From: Prostheceraeus crozeri
Lineage: Eukaryota > Platyhelminthes > Polycladida > Euryleptidae
Length of the DNA: 64,000 bases
NCBI GenBank assembly: GCA_907163375.1
Contig: CAJQUW010007075.1
Coordinates: 310,001 to 374,000, forward strand
Direction: 5' to 3'
This document shows positions 48,181 through 58,183 of the stretch, piece after piece (position 1 is the first letter of the stretch; each line of letters starts with the position of its first letter). The notes beneath the pieces were generated by a model. That model had not been told where the DNA came from. It did no database searches and saw nothing but the letters and a program-made list of their open reading frames with translations. The position numbers were made by a program, and so were the translations under genes.

Positions 48181-48716
48181 GATGGCTTTGTTTAAAGTCG
48201 ACGTCGATTGAAACGGCTCTGAGTCAAAATGTCTTTAAAATACAAGGACAACGTAACCCATAAAAAGGAAAGCTAGGAAATCGGGAAAGGTTAAAAATCA
48301 CTTACAACTTAATTACACTATTCAGTCGAGTGGGAAAATCCATCCAAATATAAGAGGATTTGTAAATAAAAAAATTGATCGCTATAGGCTGTCTCATCAC
48401 TTTTCCTCCTTTTTAGCACCCGATTTCCATCAGCGGATAGTCTTCGTCGTTAAACAACAGTTGTTGGCTTACAGTGGTACATGCATTCAGCATGGATGGT
48501 TCCATATCAAAACCTCAAAGTCAGGAGTCAAAAGGATGTAGTTGTTAGCTCTGGAGTGATGTGCGGTTAACGGCATCACGGATACGCTCCGTTACGGTAA
48601 AAGTTCTCACGGTAACGGTCGGTTAAGGTTAATGTGCTCAGCAATTGCGGATAATTACGGCTGAATTTTTGTGAGTAGCTTTCATTATGTAGCTTTAACG
48701 TGCTCCCTCTCTTAAC
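48181..48716. other. No gene; GGTTAACGG-rich patch
   Basis: At 48555-48665 there are repeated GGTTAACGG, CGTTACGG and GGTAACGG words, like the ends of the hAT-like MITE at 21210. Perhaps a related decayed element. Confidence 0.35.
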
Positions 48717-48900
48717 GTGGTCTGCGTGGCACAGTGGTTAAGTGCTTGGCCTACTGATGCCTTGGTCCAGAGGTCGAGACCCGTAAGTGTCATCGGAAGT
48801 CGGCAGAAAAATGTCAGTGGTTGAGAAAAAATAACTATGTCAGCATCCTCCAGGCCTACAAGATGGAGGAGTAGTGACGCTAAAGCTTAATCATGTGTAA
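48717..48900 (+). mobile_element. SINE, main family
   Basis: TGCGTGGCACAGTGGTTAAG, GGTCCAGAGGTCGAGACCCG, CATCGGAAGTCGGCAG, then a diverged body and AGTAGTGACGCTAAAGC, with a TAATTATTGTAAGTAGGT end. Confidence 0.88.
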
Positions 48901-50186
48901 TTATTGTAAGTAGGTAACATCGTGATCGAAGCGTTCTATCAAATGAAAGTAAGACATAGCAGATACAGGCTTTACCGCAAGTAAGCAGGAATATGAACTT
49001 AGTAGTGTAAAATGGGTCAAAAAGAGGACAATAGAAGTGCTTTTAAATTTTTTGTTTGTTTTTGACTATTTTCTTGAAGTTTTGTTGTTTTCTCTCCGTC
49101 ATGAAATAGAAATCAAATATTATTAAGATTTCTATATGTTTGAAAGAAGCAGTGTCTTCAGTATGTTTGAGATTTCTGGGATTCGATTAATGGCAATCGA
49201 ATTTCGGATTCTTCAATAGAAGACGGAGATAAACAACACCCAAATAGCATTTACGGTAGGGAGATGACAAGTTTCTACGATCAGATTAAGTTAGCAAAAA
49301 GTCCAGTTGGTGAATTTAGATGCCATAAACGTCATTGCAGAATCCTTAGGGATTAAATATGAGGATAAATCGGATACTACTGTTTCATTGACAACAATTG
49401 ATTTCGTGAGGCATCCACTTCGATTAGCGGTCAGAAAGTGTTAATTAGAACACATTTTCGTACAGGACTTAATATGAGACAAAAAATACAATAAAAACAT
49501 GCAATGTCAAATGAATTGCAACATCAATAATTGGCCATAAATTACGACTATTGTAATCAATTGATTGATAAAGTCGCCAAATGAAAGTAATTGATAAGTG
49601 ATATTAAAATAAATTTTTGTTCTTCCCATCAATTATTTCCAATACCTGCTAGGGACAGAGACAAGAGAATTCCGCAACACATAACAATAAATTCTAGCAT
49701 ATTTTCGACATCATTCCACTCAAAATTCAGGACCTTCTACGGTTTTTTTTGGAGATCAACTTTAGCCCGTCAAATGATTTAATTAAAACAAATATTTTTG
49801 GTTGAGGTCATAAAATCACAACTCTGTTTCGTCTAAATTTTCATTGAAAATTTATTATTTATTCAGACGACATACATTTCATGCAACAACAAATGACAAA
49901 ATACACTTATATACATGTACATTACAGAACGTTCAATAACTGTTGTTTTCTTCGGAAAGCTGATTCCATACAAGGGGAATATGCTCTTGATGACACAATG
50001 TTTATCCATGTCACGAATCTGACAAGTGAGTAAGTCAACTAGTGACATAACAGCAACAGAAAGCAAATCCTCTACTCGCACGACCACCAATCCATCCGTT
50101 TGAGACCAGAAATCTCATATAGAGTATTCTGGTGTACTCTCATATATAGTGTACTTTAGGGGAGCATTGAACTGCTACTGCCTAAG
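48901..50186. other. No recognised gene
   Basis: Intronic AT-rich DNA, no domain in either strand. Confidence 0.4.
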
Positions 50187-50300
50187 CCCCATCCTCAAAA
50201 GATGGCTCGGTGGCTTTGTGCTTGCATGTCTCATAGCTGCGATATATGGTTCGAATCTCCCAGAACTGATAAGAATCAGTCCAATAAGTCGGAATACCTT
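50187..50300 (+). mobile_element. tRNA-like SINE head (third family)
   Basis: GATGGCTCGGTGGCTTTGTG (A-box-like), then ATATGGTTCGAATCTCCC (B box) at tRNA spacing. The following sequence is not shared with the other families in the window. Confidence 0.55.
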
Positions 50301-50859
50301 TAATGTGGTCTACATCCGCTGAAATTGATCACTCACTCAACCCAAAAGCAGTTGAATCAAAAATCCATGAGGAGACATGACACATTTAATTGAATGATTG
50401 AACCCCATTAATGTGAGCGAAGACTAAGAAGCATCTTACAGTGTATCAGCAAGATTACGGAAAAAATGTTTACATGACAAGAGATTATCTCCTGTATTTC
50501 ATACGACAAAGATTGACAGCATCAATATCTGAAAATGCATATCCCTCTTTATAGTGGTTCGTCTTTCATTTAGGCTTAGAAATATCTTACTGTCCACGAA
50601 AATACAATACAGTGCGTACTTCAAATTCGAAATACTACTCGCAGAAACGAAAAGCAGAACTAAAGATGGAAAGAAAATTCCCGTTGATCCAACATATCTG
50701 AGTGAGTTGTTGAGAAAATCTACTGAGTGAACACTGATGCCGCACACAGCTTATTTTCGGATGCATCTGATCTGCAGGTACACTAAATGCATAGAAAAAG
50801 GAGTATCTTTCACTAAATACTGTAGCTATCATTATCCTTCATGATGGAAATCAGTGATT
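50301..50859. other. No recognised gene
   Basis: Intronic. No coding or repeat signal that I can support. Confidence 0.4.
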
Positions 50860-51228
50860 GAGGAAGGCTTCCCAAGCAGGGTAGTGGCGGGTTCCAGGGA
50901 CAATTGCGAAAGTCAACTCCGCACATACGACGCGGGACCCATGGTTTGAGGGCTATGTGTTTGTGTTTCTGTTTCCCAGAATTCGTCGACCGACCTTGGG
51001 AGGTCGATCTTTTATCGTTGCTGCAGTACGTGCCTGGAATGATCTTCCTTCTCATCTCAGGCAAATTGACAGTCTTTGTGAGTTCAAGAAACAGGTTAAG
51101 AATCACTTTTATGAACTTTCATTCTTTTAGTCTATGCTTTTATTATCATTCTAAAGTGGTCTTGCAGTCCTGTAGCTAAATGCCACTAAAATATAATTCT
51201 CTTGAAATTGAATTGAAATTGTGTATGC
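50860..51228 (+). pseudogene. LINE 3' end of another clade, with ATTGAA-type tail
   Basis: The plus frame reads RRPTLGGRSFIVAAVRAWND, then LPSHLRQIDSLCEFKKQVKN and HFYELSF with a stop at 51128. 'GxRSF...A...WN.LP..LR...SL..FK...K.HF' is the extreme C terminus of many non-LTR retrotransposon proteins. The 3' end is AATTCTCTTGAAATTGAATTG followed by AAATTG, a short-repeat tail. The frame over this last part is intact. Confidence 0.7.
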
Positions 51229-51475
51229 AAGAGAAGGGTAGTTTTGCGTTATGTGGTCGTGAAGGAGGCAAGGAGAAGAAGAGTGAACAGAAAAATTTTC
51301 TTATGCAAGCATCCTTCTAAGAAGAATGGTTTCCTGGTGCAGAGTTTTGCTAATGTGTTTTGCGTGTGCGTCTGTCGAGTGATTAATCCGTTTTGTGATC
51401 TCTGGAAGGGGGAGGATTTTGTAGTTTTGTCTGCTAGCGAGCCATAGAAATCCGACACTCTACAGTAATAAATGA

Positions 51476-52322
51476 CTACACCTTTTTCCATTCCAATTAA
51501 AAGTTGTTCCGTTCTATTTAAAACCTGTTCCATTCAATTTCAAACATTCAGTTAAGAACGAGCTCTATTATACTAAATGTAACTAAATACCATATTGCTA
51601 ATCGATTATTCGTTGCTTAGCGATGCCATCAGTTTTCTTATAGCTTCTTAGAGTACCTGGTTTAACACCACGATTTTCCATCATTTCACTCATGTCAGTG
51701 TCTGTGTCAGATGCACCGGAGCTTATTGACGTTGACATTGCATGGGAAGTCATGATTTCGTCTTCGTATACTTCGAGAAACTTTACCAAATGAAATAGAC
51801 TAACTAACTCAGCACTTGATATTATTTGCTGCTATTCATACCAAACATACGGAGCGAGCGGGTATCTTAGCATAAAAACGTGTGGATCACGCACTCAAAA
51901 AATGTGTGCATGTATGATGCATTGGATGATGGCGCGCTAAACCGATCTGAATATTCTTACTTTTGCTATTGTTCGATTTCTAAGAATGACTCATTTTATC
52001 CGATAATGTGATGATGTAGTTATCGAATGTGGCTGTCAACGCTCCGGTACGACAAGACTTGCATTACGGTGTTACATTGGTGAATTCATGAACACTTTTA
52101 AAATAAAATGTTTCATTGTTTAATGTTTTTTTATGATCCTCTTATTAGCAGGTATTATTATCCATATTATTTTATTCATCAGATTCCATGTTGTGCATAA
52201 GTATATCATGAAATATACCATTGTCCATATGTCATTTTGTTTTGTAGTAGAATAGAGCTCGTTCTTAACTGAATGTTTAAATTGAACGGAGCAACTTTTA
52301 ATTTGAATGGAAAGAGGTGTAG
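51476..52322. mobile_element. Foldback element beside the SARM1 exon
   Basis: Arms 51476-51574 and 52246-52322 are inverted repeats (CTACACC...TTCCATTC, AATTAAAAGTTG, CATTCAGTTAAGAACGAGCT), with a 15-20 bp gap in one arm. The centre of about 670 bp includes a minus-strand open frame (51598-51846). The right arm ends 81 bases from the SARM1 exon donor at 52403. An old transposon is the simplest reading. Confidence 0.75.
51598..51846 (-). CDS. Hypothetical C-terminal exon inside the foldback element
   Basis: Open for about 82 codons with no ATG near its upper end. The product is acidic and Ser/Thr-rich (VYEDEIMTSHAMSTS, SGASDTDTDMSEMMENRG), then basic (KPGTLRSYKKTDGIAKQR), ending IID with TAG. 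The mix looks like real coding sequence. It may be the last exon of a transposase or a host exon captured between the foldback arms. I do not recognise the family. It is not part of known SARM1 domain order. Confidence 0.35.
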
Positions 52323-52403
52323 AACGGACAAGACCATTGAAGTCACAGACATCCCTAAAGTATCTTGACCATCAAACCAGACTCTGTAGCTCGTACAACT
52401 TAC

Positions 52404-52748
52404 CTGAAGATGTGATCGTTCACAACTGGCAAACTGACGCGGTGTATGCTGTTGCACAAAAGGCAGCACCAACTTCAAGGTCCCTGACTGTTCCACAGCT
52501 TGAGATAGCTCTCTGTTGGTCGAGAGCACGACTATAGCCAAGCAGGCGTAATACTGAATGATGTCATCGCGAGAAAATGCCAGTGGAAAGAGCCAGTCAG
52601 CCACACGTTGATGAATCATTTCAGTCTGGTTCTCCGTACCACCGTATAAAGAAAGATTTGCCAGAGCGATCGCTGCATGACGAAGAGTTTCCTTGTCCAG
52701 GGATCGACAAGCAAAAATAACCGACTTCAGTCCTCCAAAGTAGATCAT
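52404..52748 (-). CDS. SARM1: SARM1-like gene, ARM-repeat exon (upstream-most exon seen)
   Basis: Exon of 345 bases (115 codons). The acceptor reads TTTTTCAG just above 52748 and the donor is GTAAGT below 52404. The peptide is helical ARM-repeat sequence. Segments such as LRHAAIALANLSLYGG, ADWLFPLAFS and EQSGTLKLVLPFV align in order with the ARM domain of SARM1, the NAD+ hydrolase that drives axon degeneration and also acts in innate immune signalling. The ARM domain is the autoinhibitory, NAD+/NMN-sensing part. The exon ends SHLQ in phase 0 and the next exon opens GRSKGW, matching the family order. The first codon is ATG, but the acceptor directly before it and the missing N-terminal ARM repeats show this is an internal exon, not the start. 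A foldback element begins about 80 bases into the downstream intron. Identity rests on recalled family similarity. Confidence 0.88.
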
Positions 52749-52926
52749 CTGAAAAAGGATTCACAATATAATCCAGCGATACAGCTGATGTCGAATTCTT
52801 TCTTACTATCAACTAATTTATCAGTGCATGTTCTTTACAATTTATGTAAACACTCTAGAGAAAAGCACAGTGAAACAATTCAAAGTTCTGAAAGGAACGT
52901 AAATGTGTATAGAAAATCTACCGAAT

Positions 52927-53128
52927 CACCATGGCACTGTGGTTAAGTGCTTGGTCTAGCAATCTTTCGGTCCAGGGGTCGAGCCCCGAGAGTGTCATTG
53001 GAAGTCTTCAGGTAGGCCATCCGGACTAAAAGACCATAACGTTCCATGTTAAAGTCTAACGATGTCAGCACCGTCCAAGCCCCCCCCCCCCCATTAAGGG
53101 TAAGTGGTGACGTTAAACCATCACAATA
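52927..53128 (+). mobile_element. SINE, main family, with C-run
   Basis: CCATGGCACTGTGGTTAAGT, GGTCCAGGGGTCGAGCCCCG, GGTAGGCCATCCGGAC, CAGCACCGTCCAAG, then a C14 run at about 53080-53092, and GTGACGTTAAACC. It lies just upstream of the first visible SARM1 exon. Confidence 0.92.
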
Positions 53129-53782
53129 TCCAGCGGATACATTTTCAAGACATGTGGCAGAAGCGGTAGAGATAAGCAAAACAAAACAGGGAAAAATGAA
53201 TTAACAGAAAGAAAGAATTCAGTATTGACAAACTTATAGGCTCATAAGCTCATTGAAGAGTGCTAGTATTATCTATGCATCTTAGGAGTAGCAGTCATAA
53301 ATTTGTAGATGCATGAACATCAAAACATTATTTTTCAATACAACATTTACGTCTGACTACAATCATTGCAACCACAGAATTAGATAGGTCGCCACAGGAA
53401 TCGTGGCGATCTGAGCACTTTGAAGGAATTCACAGCAATCCGCAAGCGACGCAAGACTATTTCTCCTATCTCTGTAAGGCATTGAAAATTTCTTTTTGCC
53501 CACTAAGTAAGTTCCTGCATGTGCAATCGTTTTGAATCAGTTTGCACTTCTAGCGACAGAAAAAGTGACAGACTTAAGCAATCTAATTCTGTGATTGCAA
53601 CTATTAGATTCTATGTTATAGCCATAGAAATTGACAACAATACAACCTCTAGAATGGAAGTTAAGTTTCATAGCAATACACAATAACGGCACATAAATCG
53701 CTCGCATTTTCACTTAGATACACCTGTCAACGTCTGTACCATTGGATTAGAATCAGTCACACGCGTTAATCTAAGTAGTACG
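53129..53782. other. No recognised gene
   Basis: AT-rich, probably SARM1 intron. No exon with ARM-like sequence was seen. Confidence 0.4.
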
Positions 53783-53938
53783 TATACCATGAACAAATGT
53801 GGTGTATGGAGATTTATTTTCATAGTTTCAAAACATGAGTATTCTGCATAGATCACGAGCTTTAGCGAGTGATCTATGCAGAATACGTGTGTTTTGGAGC
53901 TGTGAAAATCTCCATGCATCACATTTGTCTATGGTATA
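53783..53938. mobile_element. 156-bp palindromic MITE
   Basis: The whole unit is one hairpin. It starts TATACCATGAACAAATGTGG and ends with the inverse ...CACATTTGTCTATGGTATA. The centre is GTATTCTGCATAGATCACGAG, CTTTA, then the inverse. Arms are about 74 bp with several mismatches. Confidence 0.85.
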
Positions 53939-55084
53939 ACTATTTTGTACCATAGTTATCAGCACAAGGCAATGATAAATCATAGCCTAGTTCTATGATT
54001 TTGACCTTCTTATTCAAAAGTCAGTTACTTTCACAGTTTTTGATTCAGCTGCGGAAGCAGTTAGTTCAAGATACAATTCTGCCTTGTTCAATTTGATAAT
54101 TTTGACATTGACGCATGAATGACAGGTAACAAAGCCAAAGCACAATAAAATGCTAGGCTAATGAAGACTTAACCACACACCAGGGAGATTGTAAAGGAGG
54201 TCGAGGAAAGTTGTTGGGCGATGCGCCAGCACCAATTCAAATTTTGCATCTCAACATGTGCGATGAATAACGAAAGTTTAGAACAGTCGAAATTTCAATT
54301 AAGAAGACAGTATGAAAATCGTTTTCGAATTTACAGGAAACACGGATGAAGCAATTAATGACCTTCAAATATCATAATGGTAAACCAATGGAGCCATATT
54401 TAGCAATAAAACTGCCACAAATTTGTTTAATTGTTTTCTAAAATTGACTCTTGCAAACTTTGCTTATGTAGGGCATCCTTGTGGTTGATTTAATGGACAT
54501 TCCCAACAATTCAAAGAAATGTAATATGCTTCTCAAACGAACAGTCATTAGTAATAAGTTATCAAACATAACCAAAACAGCAACACAAATTAGCAAGCGA
54601 AGTTGAACTAGCCGGACAATTTCTTTGTTCAAATCCGAAAAGCCAGATTCTGGCTTCTTCTAATGCTAGACCGATGAAGAATGAAAAATAAGTGGTTAGT
54701 AAACAAATGAGAACCAAATCGAGCAAGGAAATGCATTCTATCGTGATATCAACGCTGCGTAATATTAACTATTCTAATATGGTATATATCACCATTTTTC
54801 AGTAAATGAATCCAACCAACAATGATATTGCTATAGAGCATGCTCTGTCATCAAGTGTGAAAATAACTGCACTATTCCTACAAATGATCATTTCAGTTAT
54901 TTTCACTGTTTTCAATTATTTTCACACTTTCATAGCAAAACTATGAAATTATGGAAATTTATTATTTTATGTCCTATGAAGGAATAACTCAGAACTATGG
55001 TACAAGAAGCTCTTAATTGGACATTCATGCCCCGCCTTAGTTCTCCCGGATGTGCCGCGACCTTAAATCAATTCCCATTCTACG
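53939..55084. other. No gene; short inverted words
   Basis: AT-rich. Around 54855-54960 the words GTGTGAAAATAA and TTATTTTCACAC occur inverted, perhaps another decayed foldback. Confidence 0.35.
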
Positions 55085-55642
55085 GCCTGTTGCAAAACTT
55101 GATGTTAACCTAACTGCGAGTTAGCTTTAACATTAACCATCAACTTAGGAGTGCAAACCGGATAGTTATCTAACTACCAGTTAAATTTAACTGACAGGTA
55201 GAAACTTGGCATTGTACAACTTAACCGCGTTTAATGAGGGTTAACTCATTTGCGCGAACACTTAATCACGTAGTGGACGCAACTGAAGTAATAGAGCTGA
55301 CCAACATTCTGTCAACAAACGCTGTTTCCCCAGAGCCACGAATATTTCGAGATTGGACGAATCCTTTGGAGTTTTTTTTAATGAACAATATTTTTTTTAA
55401 CATTTTCGCATGAAGAGCGGTTCTTTCATCACATTGTGCAACATAGTAATAGCTGATTTGGAAAAAAATACTTGGATAAAAGCTACTCATTGCAACCTCT
55501 TGCAACCTCTTCTTTTGGCTAACGCACAACCAATCAGTATGTTGTTATGGAAACAGTGACGTCAGAATGCGTCAAGCTGGCGTATAGTAAGGGAATTCCA
55601 AGTTAACTGCCCATTAACTTAACCACGAGTTCTGCAACAGGC
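55085..55642. mobile_element. MITE with GCCTGTTGCA ends, 558 bp
   Basis: The left end GCCTGTTGCAAAACTTG and inverted right end GCCTGTTGCAGAACTCG match, each followed by GTTAA-rich subterminal repeats (TTAACCT, GTTAACT, AGTTAAATTTAACT). The flanks share CTACG close to both ends, but I cannot fix the duplication length. It encodes nothing. Confidence 0.72.
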
Positions 55643-55694
55643 GGCTACGCTAGTCAGTTTCACATAAACAAACTATTTTTATGGTTATAGCTGA

Positions 55695-56023
55695 AGCCAT
55701 AGAAATCCGACATTGTATTGCAATAAAGGACATAAGCGGCCATGGACATCGAAAGCAATAGAAGGCCGTAGACATCCGTTGTCATGACAACGGCACCTAA
55801 ACAATGACGGCTTCCAGTGATTGGCAACGGGAAGATACCGGCTGCTTCAGTGTAATTTGTAAATATCCACGGCTACTATCATTTCTCACTATATAAAAAA
55901 ACATTTTGATAAAATAGCCTACAATGGATCACCTTGCGGCAAGAATCTACAACTGCTGCATGTTTCAGCACTTTGCATTGAAAATTTGCATTTATGTAAT
56001 TGAAAAGTCGGATTTCTATGGCT
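55695..56023. mobile_element. MITE with AGCCATAGAAATCCGAC ends, 329 bp
   Basis: 17-bp perfect terminal inverted repeats. The same terminal word occurs alone at 51441-51456, next to the foldback element there. The inside contains CCGTTGTCATGACAACGG, a palindrome. It has no coding frame. Confidence 0.75.
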
Positions 56024-57045
56024 GAAGCAGTCTGATCGATGAGATAATTATTCTATGATTGAAAATAAGCATATATTTGTTTATAAGCATTCAAGTGCGC
56101 GGGATTGATTATAACTCAAGAATTAAGTAATTAATAACATCATTATTTGATTCAAATGTTATCAAAATCCTTTCACTTTGAAAAAATTAAAAACTTTTCA
56201 TTAGTTTCAATTATGAACTCTACTTATGATTATGTTCAATAGTCATTCCTACGCGGGAAGATAGAAACCGAGATTGCACCTCTATGACGTTGTTCTCATC
56301 TACCATACATTCACCGTGGTTTTAGCAGGTGAAAGTTATGGTATCTAGCCATCTTGATATTTTGGACGTGACGCCAATTAACTCAAAGCATCCCTCGACT
56401 TTTCTAAAAAATGTCTCCACACTATTAGCATTTCCTAATCCCATACAGACACCAATTATGAGGGAAGAACTGCTTCTGAAAGGAAGCTTTTTACCATCAA
56501 TGAGTCTCCGGTGATTTAGAGTACGTTTGAGTAGCCTGATTGTTATTCCGGCTCTATGTGATCATAAGTCACATTGCAGTATTCCCTCTCTCTGTGGCAG
56601 CACGGTTAACGTAAACGGAGTGGCGATAAATCTCCAGAAACATTCTAATCATGTTAAGTACAAATCTTTAAAATCTGTTCAATCCACATTTCGCTAACTT
56701 TCCAACTATTCATCCGAAACTTCAATCGTTAAGCCATAATTTTATTCTCCATCTGTTAAGAATTCCTAGGTTCAAATATTATGTTGGTTATTGCAATATG
56801 CATAATTTTGGGGAAACACCCTAATGCAAATTGTACAACATGCTCATTGCTAATCTGCATTCTGCATCCTTTTTCTCATTGAATAAAACTTAGGAAGAGA
56901 AAACTTCAATTTATAATGACACGTTGTCATCATAGACTTACGATAACTTAAAGATAATTAACAGGTATAAATATTCATAAAAAGATGCTGTCTGTAAAAG
57001 CAGTGACAAAAGAACAAATACTGCAGAAGAGATTAAAGAGTTTAG
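56024..57045. other. No recognised gene
   Basis: AT-rich, no coding signal. The open frame at 56329-56514 has no domain. Confidence 0.4.
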
Positions 57046-57110
57046 ACCACAGAATTAAATATTTTGTTTATCTACTTCGAAGCGCGCGCAGATGAATCTA
57101 ATTCTGTGGT
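57046..57110. repeat. Short inverted repeat
   Basis: ACCACAGAATTA (57047) and its reverse complement TAATTCTGTGGT (about 57099-57110) enclose about 40 bases, including GCGCGCGC. A small hairpin, perhaps a remnant of a MITE. Confidence 0.6.
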
Positions 57111-57846
57111 TTAGACAGTGAAGGGATCATATTTGGAACTGGACTCGATAACCTCCCAGTAATTACTGGAGTTAAAACAAATAAAATAGTGAAAGCATAA
57201 AATGACATATAGTCAATTAATTAATGCCGATAGTCCAACATATCCTCAAACAGTTAAAAGTCATGCAAAGTGTAATAGAAGGGGTTTAATAGCTGATAAA
57301 CACAGAACAGTGGGACAATATACTGCGTTCTCCTTTTGCAAAGGGATTTTAAAGTAACAACAACCAACTGCAAACATTGAGTTATTTTTCACAATTTGAA
57401 GTTAGAACCATTTCTAGCAATATGAACTGAATTTGTAAAGAAAGATTTATACAACATTCTAATTAAAGAAAATTAAATTTATCTTTCGACGCACGGACAG
57501 TAATTTGTTTTTGCTTTTCTAGAATCTTTTAATTTGCAGCAATCTCATCTAACAAGGACTATGATTTCAAAATCAAATCTGGAAATGTCCTGTGCTGTAT
57601 TAAGAACATCATGGGTGAATTTTTACCATGGCAAAATACATCAAAACATACAACAGATATGGAAAAACGATCGCAATTCTCTGGTTATAATAAGACTTTC
57701 CGAGCAGAAGTCACAAATCTGCTTTACATGCTTACAACAACATTCTTGAAGATGTGAGGAAAAACGTGCCACCAATGTATCGACCAAAGTCATGGAAATA
57801 TAATAAACAGAGAGAAAATAAACAAAAGAGAAAGAAAGGGGAATCA

Positions 57847-58183
57847 TAATAGCGTTTTCAAAACAGCAACACCGAACTCAGTTCTCAAAAATGAATGTGA
57901 GAAGCAAGCTAAGGAAAGCGGCTGGAGAATAAAGGTCATCGAGAAGACTGGAACAACGTTGAAATCAAAATTGCAAAAATCACATCCATTCCAAAAATCA
58001 AAATGCCTAAGAGAATACTTATAGTGCAAATCAGGAGGAAAAGGAAATTGTGAAACAACAGGAATGACTTATGAGATAGAGTGTGACAACTGTAGAGCAA
58101 TATATGTTGTTGAAAACGTCGACAAATGCAAGAAAGAGGTAGTGAGCAAATCAAAGAATCATCGTACTGTGGAGACACTGTGA
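57847..58183 (+). pseudogene. GIY-YIG retroelement protein relic (Penelope-like, second family)
   Basis: One plus frame reads TPNSVLKNECEKQAKESGWR, IKVIEKTGTTLKSKLQKSHP, then KCLRE, a stop at about 58022, CKSGGKGNC, TYEIECDNCRAIYVVEN. The 'GT.LKS.LQ.S.P', 'C.SGGKGNC' and 'TYEI.C..C...YV.E' blocks are the linker, Cys finger and first half of the GIY-YIG domain found at the end of a widespread group of reverse-transcriptase elements. 'VVEN' stands where 'VGET' is expected. The frame ends at TGA 58181-58183. It is a different family from the PLE at 5076. Confidence 0.62.
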
